Of a DNA stretch of 64,000 nucleotides, positions 19,317-27,457 are shown one piece after another. The DNA is taken from assembly GCF_014334015.1 (NCBI RefSeq), contig NZ_CP060488.1, positions 2,748,501-2,812,500 of the forward strand. Direction: 5' to 3'. Below the pieces are notes generated by a model. It saw only the letters and a program-made list of their open reading frames with translations, did not search any database and was not told the origin of the DNA. Position 1 is the first letter of the stretch. Each line of letters starts with the position of its first letter. A program made the translations under genes and the position numbers. The DNA is from Bacteroides sp. M10. GTDB taxonomy: Bacteria > Bacteroidota > Bacteroidia > Bacteroidales > Bacteroidaceae.

Positions 19317-20465
19317 TTAAAATACAGATTCTTGAAGTTTTGCTTCGAACCTGTTTGGTGGTGCTCTTGTACGGGCAAATACCTCTACAGTCACCATCTG
19401 TGCCTTTCCACAATGCTTGCACAGATTATATTCTTCCCAATTCTGCTTGCACACCTCCGTCCATATCTTCTTTCCCCTCTTCATTGAAGAAGGCGTAACA
19501 TCCATCTGTATCTGTATGTTTCTTAGTTTCTCCCTGTTACAGCCAGCCAGAAACCCATAATGGCGTATACGTACAAATCCATGCGGAAGGATATGCAGAC
19601 TGTATTGATGCAGAAACTCTTCTCCTGTGAGCTCACGCTCTTTGTGCTTACCTGCCGCCCGGTAATCTTTGTAATCAAAGGTCACAGTCCTGTCCGTCAC
19701 ATTCTTAATCCGGTTGTTACTGATAGCTACCCGGTGTGAGTACCTCCCCAAGTATTCCAACACTTTGCCCGCTCCACAAAAAGGCGATTTACTGTAAACG
19801 ATCCATTCCGTACGGAATAGCTTCTTTCTGATCTGTGGCGTGACATCCGCCTGTCTGGTGAGTGCCGCCATAAATTTAGCTCTGAACACCTTGCTCATAG
19901 CTTTGACCGGAAACAGGAACGGGCTCTCTTTACCGGATGAGGAAAGTTTCTTCCACATACCGTTATTGTCCAGTCCCCCACAGGGAACAATGCAATGCAA
20001 ATGGGGGTGATAATGCAAATTACTTCCCCAGGTATGCAGTACGGATATCATTCCCCCCTGTACCCCTTTGTTGCGGGCAAAGGTGCTCAAAGTATCCCAA
20101 GCGGCACTGAACAGAGAGTTGTAGACAGTTCTCATGTTGCCCAATGATACCGGATCCAATGCATCGGGCAGAGTGAAAACCACATGAAAGTATTTTACCG
20201 GAAGCAGGTCTTCCTTGCGGGCTTGTATCCATAACTCACGTTCCACTCCCTGACATTTGGGGCAATGCCGGTTGCGGCAGCTGTTGTAGCTGACACGTAT
20301 GGCACCACATTCAGGGCAGGCATCCACATGACCTCCCAGTTCAGCGGTACGGCATTGTTCCAGATGGCCAAAAACTTTGCGAACTTGTGGGCAGGGGGCA
20401 TATTTCTCATAAAACAGAGCTTTAAAGCGGGAGATTATCTGCGCAACTTCAAACTTCGTTCTCAT
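19317..20465 (-). CDS. IS91-family HUH transposase
   Basis: Rolling-circle transposase of 382 residues. An N-terminal zinc-binding region carries a Cys cluster (CPECGAIRVSYNSCRNRHCPKCQ region, residues ~50-72). The HUH metal motif is HPHLHC within LHYHPHLHCIVPCGG. The catalytic tyrosine region is LEYLGRYSHRVAISNNRI, closely following the IS91/IS801 pattern. A second Cys/His cluster (CKHCGKAQ) is near the C-terminus. The gene overlaps the end of the recombinase gene by 17 bases, implying translational coupling. The frame is intact, so the element could be active. Confidence 0.9.
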   Translation of the reverse strand: MRTKFEVAQIISRFKALFYEKYAPCPQVRKVFGHLEQCRTAELGGHVDACPECGAIRVSYNSCRNRHCPKCQGVERELWIQARKEDLLPVKYFHVVFTLPDALDPVSLGNMRTVYNSLFSAAWDTLSTFARNKGVQGGMISVLHTWGSNLHYHPHLHCIVPCGGLDNNGMWKKLSSSGKESPFLFPVKAMSKVFRAKFMAALTRQADVTPQIRKKLFRTEWIVYSKSPFCGAGKVLEYLGRYSHRVAISNNRIKNVTDRTVTFDYKDYRAAGKHKERELTGEEFLHQYSLHILPHGFVRIRHYGFLAGCNREKLRNIQIQMDVTPSSMKRGKKIWTEVCKQNWEEYNLCKHCGKAQMVTVEVFARTRAPPNRFEAKLQESVF

Positions 20466-21360
20466 CCTTGTGGGGCTGATTCACTCCAGCTATTACCCTG
20501 TCAAGTGGACTAAAGGACTTTCCACCTTGCTCAAGCCGGCTTATATGAAGATAAGTCATGGTTGTAGTAATGTTCGTATGCCCCAAAAGATCCCGGATGC
20601 GTAGGAGGTTTTCACCAAACTCCAACAAATGAGTGGCGTAACTGTGACGCAGGGTATGCAAAGTACAGGGTTTACGGATACCGGCAAGCAATACGGCTTC
20701 ACGAAACAAAGTGCGGATGACTTCCTCGCTAATTGGATGCCCCGGTGTGCTGTTAAAGAGATAGAACTTGGGCTGATATCTGGAAAAGTATGCGCGCAAA
20801 TCCAACAGGGTTTGCGCCGATAAAGGAACATACCGGTCCTTTTTTCCTTTGCCCTGATAAATCAACACTTGCATGCGACGGCTGTCAATATGGGAGATTT
20901 GCATATGACGAAGTTCGCTTACCCGAAGACCGCACGAGTAAATAAGAGAAAAAATAGCTCGCGAACGAAGACCCTCACAACTAGAGAGAAACAGAAGAAT
21001 CTCCTCGCACGAAAAAACGACAGGGAGCTTCTTGGACTTGCGGATACGCGGAAGAGAAAAATGCCAGGCGGAAAGAGACATCATCTTGCGGTAGCAACGA
21101 AGGCTATAAATGGTGTGCTTGAACTTACTGATTTTACAGGAATTGCCAGAAGAAAGACAACTCAAGTAATCACGAACCTCCTCCTGACTCAAGTCTTCAG
21201 GAACTTTCTTGAAATGGAAACAAAGCGTAGCTAACTGGTGACAGTAACCGGTAATGGTACCCGAAGAATACTGTTGAACATGAAGTTCTTTACTAAACTT
21301 TTCGTACTTTTGCCTAAACTCTGGAATAGAGTCACAGGCACGCTCAATTATACTTGCCAT
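20449..21360 (-). CDS. Tyrosine-type site-specific recombinase of the IS91-like element
   Basis: A 303-residue phage-integrase-family protein. An N-terminal SAM-like DNA-binding domain (about residues 10-95) precedes the catalytic domain. The catalytic residues are visible: Arg in YSCGLRVSELRH, His-x-x-Arg in CTLHTLRHSYATHL, and the nucleophile Tyr in ITTTMTYLHIS. Some IS91-family elements carry such a gene upstream of the transposase; its role in transposition is not settled. The ORF runs directly into the transposase gene (17-base overlap) on the - strand. Confidence 0.88.
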   Translation of the reverse strand: MASIIERACDSIPEFRQKYEKFSKELHVQQYSSGTITGYCHQLATLCFHFKKVPEDLSQEEVRDYLSCLSSGNSCKISKFKHTIYSLRCYRKMMSLSAWHFSLPRIRKSKKLPVVFSCEEILLFLSSCEGLRSRAIFSLIYSCGLRVSELRHMQISHIDSRRMQVLIYQGKGKKDRYVPLSAQTLLDLRAYFSRYQPKFYLFNSTPGHPISEEVIRTLFREAVLLAGIRKPCTLHTLRHSYATHLLEFGENLLRIRDLLGHTNITTTMTYLHISRLEQGGKSFSPLDRVIAGVNQPHKDENEV

Positions 21361-21420
21361 AATGAAAATGTTTTTTTGTTGGAAAATTGATTGTTACTCC
21401 AAAGTACAACAAAAAAACGA

Positions 21421-21463
21421 TCCCGCATGCAGAAAGCGAAACTTTAGCTATTACGTATGCGGG
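21421..21463. repeat. Inverted repeat near the other IS end (candidate terIS)
   Basis: TCCCGCATGC (21421-21430) and GTATGCGGGA (21454-21463) pair at 9 of 10 positions. The repeat lies 12 bases inside the inferred right end at 21475. Confidence 0.5.
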
Positions 21464-21470
21464 ATTTAGT

Positions 21471-21559
21471 ACAACTAAAGTTTCATCGGTGAGGAACTAG
21501 AGTTTCACCAGTGAGAAACTAAAGTTTCAGTGGCTGGAAACTAACTAAACTAAGGTTTC
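21471..21559. repeat. GAAACTnnAGTTTC palindrome array, 22-nt period
   Basis: Four successive units have symmetry centres at about 21477, 21499, 21521 and 21543, exactly 22 bases apart. Unit three is the perfect GAAACTAAAGTTTC. The fourth has a degraded right half, and a partial extra unit follows out of phase. The spacers are 7-8 bases (ATCGGTGA, ACCAGTGA, AGTGGCTG). The array continues from the left remnant at 19024-19050. Confidence 0.75.
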
Positions 21560-21617
21560 CTGTCTTCATCATCCGAAGGGATGAAGGTCTTATTGCAGAA
21601 GGGTGCATTGATAAAGT

Positions 21618-21662
21618 GTGACGGCATGGTGACAGAAAATGGTGTTGTCACCATGCCGTCAC
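21618..21662. repeat. 17-bp perfect inverted repeat upstream of yaaA
   Basis: GTGACGGCATGGTGACA (21618-21634) and its exact reverse complement (21646-21662) enclose an 11-base loop. Further GTCAC/GTGAC motifs follow at 21671 and 21716. There is no T-tract after the stem, so it is not a typical terminator. It could be an operator pair or an RNA hairpin. Apart from repeats, the 21361-21820 gap holds nothing I can identify. Confidence 0.65.
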
Positions 21663-21820
21663 GTCTTACTGTCACAGTCTTACTTGTTTATAGTCAATGT
21701 GTTATTAGGCTTTGGGTGACAGATGACAGCAACTTGTAATATTTAAAATCTCTAGTAGAATGTTTTTTTGCTTTTTATTATTTACTTTTGTTTCTTGAAA
21801 AGATAAAATCAGATTTAGCA

Positions 21821-22594
21821 ATGTTAGTACTTCTATCTTGTGCCAAGACTATGAGTGAAACTTCAAAGGTGAAAGTTCCTTTGAAGACGATTCCACGATT
21901 TCAAAAAGAGGCTGCCGGGGTTGCTTTGCTGATGTCTCAGTTTTCGGTGGATGAATTGGAACGTCTGTTGCGTGTGAATGCTAAAATAGCTGTGGAGAAT
22001 TACAAGCGTTATCAGGCTTTTCATGCGGAGGGTACACCGGAACTGCCTGCTTTATTGGCTTATACCGGAATTGTGTTCAAACGGTTGAATGCAAAAGATT
22101 TCTCGAAAGAAGAATTTGAATATGCACAGGAACATCTGCGGCTGACTTCTTTTTGTTATGGACTGTTGAGGCCTTTGGACGTTATTCGTTCCTATCGGTT
22201 GGAAGGAGATGTAGTGCTGCCTGAACTGGGTAATCAGACGATGTTTGCTTATTGGCAGTCCCGTTTGACGGATGTGTTCATTGAAGACATCAAGAAAGCC
22301 GGCGGCATACTTTGCAATTTGGCCAGTGACGAGATGAAAAGCTTGTTTGATTGGAAGCGGGTGGAAAAAGAGGTGCGTGTCATCACTCCCGAATTTCAAG
22401 TATGGAAGAATGGAAAATTGGCTTCGATAGTGATATATATCAAAATGTCCCGTGGTGAAATGACACGGTTCATTCTGAAGAATCGAATTGAAAATCCGGA
22501 GGATCTGAAAAGCTTCTCTTGGGAAGGGTTTGAATTTAACGAATCTCTTTCGAATGAAAAGAAGTTTGTATTTACTAACAGCAAAGAAATATAA
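21821..22594 (+). CDS. yaaA: YaaA-family peroxide stress protein
   Basis: A 257-residue protein of the YaaA (DUF328) family, which in E. coli limits intracellular free iron and protects DNA during hydrogen peroxide stress. Family marks: the start MLVLLSCAKTM, the segment PALLAYTGIVFKRL, the stretch YGLLRPLDVIRSYRLE, and ICNLASDEM-like GGILCNLASDEMKS. The frame opens at TTG 21788, but ATG 21821 gives the conserved N-terminus and is preferred. The acetyltransferase gene follows 3 bases after the stop, so the two are probably co-transcribed. A large perfect inverted repeat precedes the gene. Confidence 0.9.
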   Translation: MLVLLSCAKTMSETSKVKVPLKTIPRFQKEAAGVALLMSQFSVDELERLLRVNAKIAVENYKRYQAFHAEGTPELPALLAYTGIVFKRLNAKDFSKEEFEYAQEHLRLTSFCYGLLRPLDVIRSYRLEGDVVLPELGNQTMFAYWQSRLTDVFIEDIKKAGGILCNLASDEMKSLFDWKRVEKEVRVITPEFQVWKNGKLASIVIYIKMSRGEMTRFILKNRIENPEDLKSFSWEGFEFNESLSNEKKFVFTNSKEI

Positions 22595-22597
22595 GGT

Positions 22598-23143
22598 ATG
22601 ACGGAAGTTGAGAAGATGCGTAGTAGCCAGTTGGCTGATATGTCTGCACCGGAATTGCAGGTACGTTTTGAACATGCCAAAAAGCTATTGGCACGTATGC
22701 GGGGAATGAGTACGTACGATGAGGGTTATAGGGAATTATTGGAAAAGTTGGTACCGGGGATTCCTGAAACTTCCATTATATGCCCGCCTTTCCATTGCGA
22801 TCACGGAGACGGAATCAAGTTGGGTGAACATGTGTTTGTTAATGCCAATTGCACTTTCTTGGATGGAGGATATATCACGATTGGTGCTCATACACTGGTT
22901 GGTCCTTGTGTGCAGATTTATACACCGCATCATCCGATGGATTATCAGGAAAGAAGAGGCTCTAAGGAATATGCTTATCCGGTGACGATTGGTGAAGACT
23001 GCTGGATTGGTGGCGGCGCTATTATCTGTCCCGGTGTGACGATTGGTAATCGTTGTGTGATAGGAGCGGGGAGCGTTGTAACGAAAGATATTCCCGACGA
23101 CAGTGTTGCAGTCGGGAATCCGGCACGGGTGATTCGTAAATAG
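22598..23143 (+). CDS. Maltose/galactoside O-acetyltransferase family protein
   Basis: Transfers acetyl from acetyl-CoA to sugar hydroxyls; the natural substrate is uncertain. The N-terminal Mac domain is at residues 1-55 (KKLLARMRGMSTYDEGYRELLE). A left-handed beta-helix of hexapeptide repeats follows (INANCTFLDG-like VNANCTFLDGGYITIGAHT, then VTIGEDCWIGGGAIICPGVT). The catalytic His lies in TPHHPMD. The 181-residue length is typical of maa/lacA-type enzymes. It lies 3 bases after yaaA. Confidence 0.88.
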   Translation: MTEVEKMRSSQLADMSAPELQVRFEHAKKLLARMRGMSTYDEGYRELLEKLVPGIPETSIICPPFHCDHGDGIKLGEHVFVNANCTFLDGGYITIGAHTLVGPCVQIYTPHHPMDYQERRGSKEYAYPVTIGEDCWIGGGAIICPGVTIGNRCVIGAGSVVTKDIPDDSVAVGNPARVIRK

Positions 23144-23170
23144 GTTGCTTTGAGCGGTTCAACCGGGAAG

Positions 23171-25480
23171 TCATTTCCCGGATTTGAGTGTGCCTGCGTT
23201 GTTGTCCTCATTGTGAAGCCGTTTTTCGGCAGACTCGTATTTGCGTCCGAAACTGAAGTTCCAGGCTATGCTTACGGCAATCATCCGGGAGCTTTCTTTA
23301 ATATACATCCAATTTTTGGAAGGGGCTGATGAATTGAAGTTTTCACTTCCTACTTTATAGTTGTCGCTGAAAAGGTTAAGCCCCATTATCCCTGCGGTCA
23401 GTTGCTTGTAGCGATAGTTGATTCCTAAGATATGATAATTCTCTCCGTATCTTAGTGTCTCACCATAAAAGTCATTACGGTGGTTTTGTATCTCGAAGAA
23501 CGAACTCCAGTTTTTGTAAGATGCCATGATGCTGGCACGATAATACCAGTTGGTGTAAGTGTGATGATAGTTGTGCCCGCGGCTATCGAAATAGTTGATA
23601 CCCGTTGTTACGGACAGGCTAAGAATATCCTTGAAAGGTCCTACCTTTACTTCTATTTCCGGATTGAGCTTCTGCCAGCTGCGTTGGTTGGCGATGGTGC
23701 GAATGAACAAGTCATTCTCTCTGATTGTCTCTTCCATATTAGGCTTGCGCTGATATTGATATAAGAGGTAGAGGCTACCGCTAAATAACCCTTTGCGATA
23801 ATCAAAATTCAGTGTGTTGTTGTAGACGGTTGACATTTTCAGGGTCGGATTTCCCCGGCGTATTTGCAGAGAGTCAATCAACTGTTCTACATTGTTCAAA
23901 TCGGATAGGGCAGGCGTACTTCTGGAAATATCTCCTTGATAGCGGATGAAGGCATGGTCAGAGAAATTGTAAGTCAACCGGAGACGGGGCAGAAAGGAAT
24001 ATTGTTGATAGCCTTCTCCTTCTTGATTAAACCAGGAACGGCTACCCTGTAAGCCCAATGAGTAATTGAACTTTTTCACTTTGCAGCTATACTCGACATA
24101 AGTGGAAGTATAGGCTTCTTGCATCTGTGTTTCTGCCGAAGAAGTGCCGGCGTATCTGTTTTCGGTCAACGACTGCTGATGGCGGATTCCTGTACTGAAC
24201 TTACTATTAGTGAATCTTTTCTCATAAATACCTTCACCGATAAATGAATATTTCTTTCCCCGGATAGCCGAGTAAATGTCGGTTACGATATCGGAATGTT
24301 TTTTCTCTTCATAGGTGCGGTCATCATAGGTATGTATATAAGTACCTACTGTGTTCAGAATGATCGCTTGATTATGCTTGAGATTGCGTTGCAAGTAAAT
24401 ATCAAGAGAAGGCGATTTGCTGTTCGAACCTGTATAATCTTTCATTTCCACACTATTAGCTGGGTTGCTAATGGGGTATAGTGTGCTTTGAGTATTTTGT
24501 TTATTTCCTCGGAAATTGCCCCGGAGTGCTACATTGATAAACCACTTTTCCTCTTCCTGATAGCTGTAACTCATGGTCAAGTTATCCCAATGCATTTTTA
24601 CTTTGTCGGGGATACCCTCTTCTACCCGTGTGAAAGAGGGATCATTTTCGAAATTGAACGTTTCGGAGTTCTCTCTCCAATAGTTCTTGAATGAGCGGTA
24701 TCCGCCATAGTAATTGATCCCCCATTCTGATTTTTTATGATTGATTTTGGCTGTGACATTATTATTGCCCCAAATACAGCTCATTGGAATATCTGCATTG
24801 ATTCCTATATAACCACCTGTTTGATGGCGGCGAACGATATAGTTAAGAATGGCCGCCACATTATCCCCATAGCGTAGGCTGGGCTCATCATGGTATTCAA
24901 TACGGATTACATCCTCCGGCTTCAGGGAGAGAATTTCCTGTAATTCAGCTTTTGCTCCGTTGATACGCAGTTGGACATCTCCCTGGTTGGAAGAAGAGAT
25001 GGTTTGCCGGATCGGATCTACCTGTATCCGATTGAGCTGTAAACGCTGTAATAGTGTAAGCCCGTTAGTGGATGCTTTCAACTGATGAGCGGTCGGAAAT
25101 ATAATTTTCCGGTCGGGCTGGTTGATGATCGGATTGGCCGTGACGGTGACCTCCTTCAATGCGATAGTGGCGGAGTCTATGGAAATAGTTCCCAAATCGA
25201 GAGTTGTGGTGAAATCCTGTAGACTGACTTGTCGTGTTTGATAACCTATTCCGGATATTTGCAGCAGGTAATTTCCCTTGGATAAGTTCCCCATGCTGAA
25301 TCGCCCCCGTTGGTCGGTGACACCTCCGGAGATAAAAGCGGAATCTTTTGTCTGTAAAATGACATTGGCAAATTCGACCGATTCCTGACCGGATACGACT
25401 CTTCCTCTTAATTGCAAGTTTTGTGCAAAAAGCAGCGTGCACAGGCATACAAATGCTGTGGTTGTAGTGATTCGTTTCAT
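23171..25480 (-). CDS. TonB-receptor-like outer-membrane beta-barrel protein
   Basis: A 769-residue outer-membrane protein. The signal peptide is MKRITTTTAFVCLCTLLFA. A carboxypeptidase-regulatory-like (Ig-type) domain at residues ~22-105 (LRGRVVSGQESVEFANV, ISGIGYQTRQVSL) precedes a plug-like region (LKEVTVTANP, then RINGAKAELQEILSLKPEDVIRIEY). A long beta-barrel runs to a C-terminal aromatic strand (AVSIAWNFSFG). This is the layout of the OMP_b-brl_3 group rather than of SusC: no partner SusD gene is adjacent. The substrate is unknown. It is convergent with the acetyltransferase gene. Confidence 0.85.
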   Translation of the reverse strand: MKRITTTTAFVCLCTLLFAQNLQLRGRVVSGQESVEFANVILQTKDSAFISGGVTDQRGRFSMGNLSKGNYLLQISGIGYQTRQVSLQDFTTTLDLGTISIDSATIALKEVTVTANPIINQPDRKIIFPTAHQLKASTNGLTLLQRLQLNRIQVDPIRQTISSSNQGDVQLRINGAKAELQEILSLKPEDVIRIEYHDEPSLRYGDNVAAILNYIVRRHQTGGYIGINADIPMSCIWGNNNVTAKINHKKSEWGINYYGGYRSFKNYWRENSETFNFENDPSFTRVEEGIPDKVKMHWDNLTMSYSYQEEEKWFINVALRGNFRGNKQNTQSTLYPISNPANSVEMKDYTGSNSKSPSLDIYLQRNLKHNQAIILNTVGTYIHTYDDRTYEEKKHSDIVTDIYSAIRGKKYSFIGEGIYEKRFTNSKFSTGIRHQQSLTENRYAGTSSAETQMQEAYTSTYVEYSCKVKKFNYSLGLQGSRSWFNQEGEGYQQYSFLPRLRLTYNFSDHAFIRYQGDISRSTPALSDLNNVEQLIDSLQIRRGNPTLKMSTVYNNTLNFDYRKGLFSGSLYLLYQYQRKPNMEETIRENDLFIRTIANQRSWQKLNPEIEVKVGPFKDILSLSVTTGINYFDSRGHNYHHTYTNWYYRASIMASYKNWSSFFEIQNHRNDFYGETLRYGENYHILGINYRYKQLTAGIMGLNLFSDNYKVGSENFNSSAPSKNWMYIKESSRMIAVSIAWNFSFGRKYESAEKRLHNEDNNAGTLKSGK

Positions 25481-25654
25481 TCTTTATGATGATTGATAGA
25501 AAAAGAGTCGCGATTGTCTTTATCTTGTTTCATCTATTAGACGGACTGGACGAAGTGAAAGTTGCGAGAAAAAAAACTTTTTTGTATTATTTGTTGATAA
25601 TCAGAGCTTTTCTTTATTGTGCAAAAACTTTCTTGAAAAATAATACATGAAATG

Positions 25655-25685
25655 TTTGCAGAATTCAAAAAATGCCGTACCTTTG
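25655..25685 (+). promoter_or_regulatory. Promoter of the tRNA-Val pair
   Basis: TTTG (25655-25658) and TACCTTTG (25678-25685) are 19 bases apart, a consensus Bacteroides promoter ending 25 bases before the first tRNA. Confidence 0.8.
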
Positions 25686-25710
25686 CATCGCTTTTGAAAC
25701 GGAAGTGTAC

Positions 25711-25785
25711 GGGCGTTTAGCTCAGCTGGTTCAGAGCATCTGCCTTACAAGCAGAGGGTCGGCGGTTCGAATCCGTCAACGCCCA
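25711..25785 (+). tRNA. tRNA-Val (anticodon UAC)
   Basis: A 75-base cloverleaf. The acceptor stem GGGCGTT pairs with AACGCCC, the D-loop is TAGCTCAGCTGGTTCAGAGC, and the anticodon stem TCTGC/GCAGA carries loop CTTACAA with anticodon TAC at 25746-25748. The T-arm carries GGTTCGAATCC. CCA is not encoded. Confidence 0.97.
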
Positions 25786-25819
25786 CACAAGAAAACGAAA
25801 CACTTCCGGCTCATTATAA

Positions 25820-25894
25820 GGGCGTTTAGCTCAGCTGGTTCAGAGCATCTGCCTTACAAGCAGAGGGTCGGCGGTTCGAATCCGTCAACGCCCA
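25820..25894 (+). tRNA. tRNA-Val (anticodon UAC), second copy
   Basis: Identical in all 75 bases to the copy at 25711-25785, with anticodon TAC and no encoded CCA. It is separated by a 34-base spacer and presumably shares one transcript. Confidence 0.97.
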
Positions 25895-25906
25895 CACAAA
25901 AAAAAG

Positions 25907-25939
25907 AAGTCTTGCGAAGCAATTCGTGAGACTTTTTTT
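25907..25939 (+). terminator. Terminator of the tRNA-Val transcript
   Basis: AAGTCTTGCGAA (25907-25918) pairs with TTCGTGAGACTT (25923-25934) apart from two non-canonical positions, over a GCAA tetraloop, followed by T residues. Confidence 0.8.
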
Positions 25940-26002
25940 ATTTCTTACCGCTTTTATACAAACTTTCTCTATCCTTTTGCTCTATAACTCAGGAAAAAGA
26001 GT

Positions 26003-26010
26003 TAATTTTG
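26003..26010 (+). promoter_or_regulatory. purB -7 promoter element
   Basis: TAATTTTG matches TAnnTTTG and lies 27 bases before ATG 26038. It overlaps a possible upstream TTG start at 26008, which argues that translation begins at 26038. A TTTG at 25976-25979 could be the -33 box, at long spacing. Confidence 0.55.
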
Positions 26011-26037
26011 CAGTCTGATAATTATCTAAGAAAACGT

Positions 26038-27384
26038 ATGGAACTTGATGTATTAACGGCCATATCTCCGATTGATGGTCGATATAGAGGCAAAACTAAA
26101 GCTTTGGCAGCTTATTTCTCTGAATTTGCACTGATTAAATACCGTGTACAGGTAGAGGTGGAATACTTTATCACCTTGTGCGAACTCCCTTTGCCGCAAT
26201 TAAAAGGAATCGATAGCAATGTGTACGAAACTTTACGGAATATCTACCGTAACTTCTCTGAAGCAGACGCACAGCGCATTAAAGATATCGAAAGTGTAAC
26301 TAACCACGACGTGAAGGCCGTAGAATACTTCCTGAAAGAAGAATTTGACAAGATGGGCGGAATGGATGACTACAAAGAGTTTATCCACTTCGGACTGACT
26401 TCTCAGGATATTAACAATACGTCTGTTCCTCTTTCTATCAAAGAAGCATTGGAACAGGTCTACTATCCGTTGATTGAAGAACTGATTGCACAGTTGAAAA
26501 CTTATGCAACAGAATGGGCTAACATTCCGATGCTTGCCAAAACTCACGGCCAACCGGCTTCTCCTACTCGTTTAGGCAAGGAAGTGATGGTATTTGTTTA
26601 CCGTCTCGAACGTCAGCTGGCTATGCTGAAGGCATGTCCGATTACCGCTAAGTTTGGTGGTGCTACCGGAAATTACAATGCGCATCATATAGCTTATCCT
26701 CAATATGACTGGAAACAATTCGGTAATCGGTTTGTTGCAGAGAAACTGGGATTGGAGCGTGAAGAATATACTACACAGATTTCGAACTATGATAACCTTT
26801 CTGCTGTTTTTGATAGTATGAAGCGTATCAATACGATTATGGTCGATATGAATCGTGACTTCTGGCAGTACATCTCTATGGAGTACTTCAAACAGAAGAT
26901 TAAAGCCGGAGAAGTGGGATCGAGTGCCATGCCGCATAAAGTGAATCCGATTGACTTTGAAAATGCGGAAGGTAACCTGGGTATAGCAACGTCTATCCTG
27001 GAACATTTGGCTGTGAAACTTCCTGTTTCCCGTTTGCAGCGTGACTTGACAGACTCGACAGTGCTGCGTAATGTAGGCGTGCCTTTCGGTCATATCGTGA
27101 TTGCCATTCAGAGTTCTTTGAAGGGATTGCGTAAACTGTTGCTGAACGAACCGGCTATCTATCGTGACTTGGATAACTGCTGGAGCGTAGTGGCAGAAGC
27201 TATTCAAACGATTTTGCGCCGTGAGGCTTACCCGCATCCGTATGAAGCTTTGAAAGCTTTAACTCGGACCAATCAGGCTATTACAGAAAGTTCTATTAAG
27301 GAGTTTATCGAAGAATTGAATGTAAGCGAAGATATTAAAAAAGAGTTAAGAGCAATCACTCCCCATACTTATACGGGGCTTTAA
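26038..27384 (+). CDS. purB: Adenylosuccinate lyase
   Basis: Catalyses two fumarate-releasing steps of purine synthesis: SAICAR to AICAR and adenylosuccinate to AMP. It has 448 residues from ATG 26038 (MELDVLTAISPIDGRYRGK), the normal N-terminus for the E. coli-like PurB group. Superfamily signatures: TSQDINNTS, KTHGQPASPTRLGKE, and the flexible catalytic loop GSSAMPHKVNPIDFENAEG. It is a stand-alone gene with its own promoter and follows the tRNA-Val pair. Confidence 0.96.
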   Translation: MELDVLTAISPIDGRYRGKTKALAAYFSEFALIKYRVQVEVEYFITLCELPLPQLKGIDSNVYETLRNIYRNFSEADAQRIKDIESVTNHDVKAVEYFLKEEFDKMGGMDDYKEFIHFGLTSQDINNTSVPLSIKEALEQVYYPLIEELIAQLKTYATEWANIPMLAKTHGQPASPTRLGKEVMVFVYRLERQLAMLKACPITAKFGGATGNYNAHHIAYPQYDWKQFGNRFVAEKLGLEREEYTTQISNYDNLSAVFDSMKRINTIMVDMNRDFWQYISMEYFKQKIKAGEVGSSAMPHKVNPIDFENAEGNLGIATSILEHLAVKLPVSRLQRDLTDSTVLRNVGVPFGHIVIAIQSSLKGLRKLLLNEPAIYRDLDNCWSVVAEAIQTILRREAYPHPYEALKALTRTNQAITESSIKEFIEELNVSEDIKKELRAITPHTYTGL

Positions 27385-27457
27385 TTGTTTACTTATATAA
27401 TAAACGTGTTTTTAAATAGGCCGTGAGGCCAAAGTCTAATTTTATTCGAATAAAAAA

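Larger units (their letters stand above)
19051..21475 (-). mobile_element. IS91-like element with tyrosine recombinase
   Basis: About 2.4 kb holding a tyrosine recombinase gene and an HUH transposase gene on the - strand. The limits are inferred. Joining GAAAC (to 19050) to TAAAGTTTC (from 21476) rebuilds a perfect unit of the host palindrome array, and a hairpin lies just inside each end (19058-19088, 21421-21463). AAC at both junctions leaves a 3-base ambiguity. No longer target duplication is seen, as expected for rolling-circle IS91 elements. The 3' tail 19100-19260 is strongly pyrimidine-rich on the + strand. Confidence 0.75.

Noticed and set aside
20449..20465. Programmed frameshift joining recombinase and transposase of the IS
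   Set aside because: The 17-base overlap has an ATG for the transposase and no slippery run; separate translation explains it.
25672..25929. An 85-codon open frame on the + strand
   Set aside because: It runs through both tRNA-Val genes; the repeated peptide is only the tRNA sequence translated.
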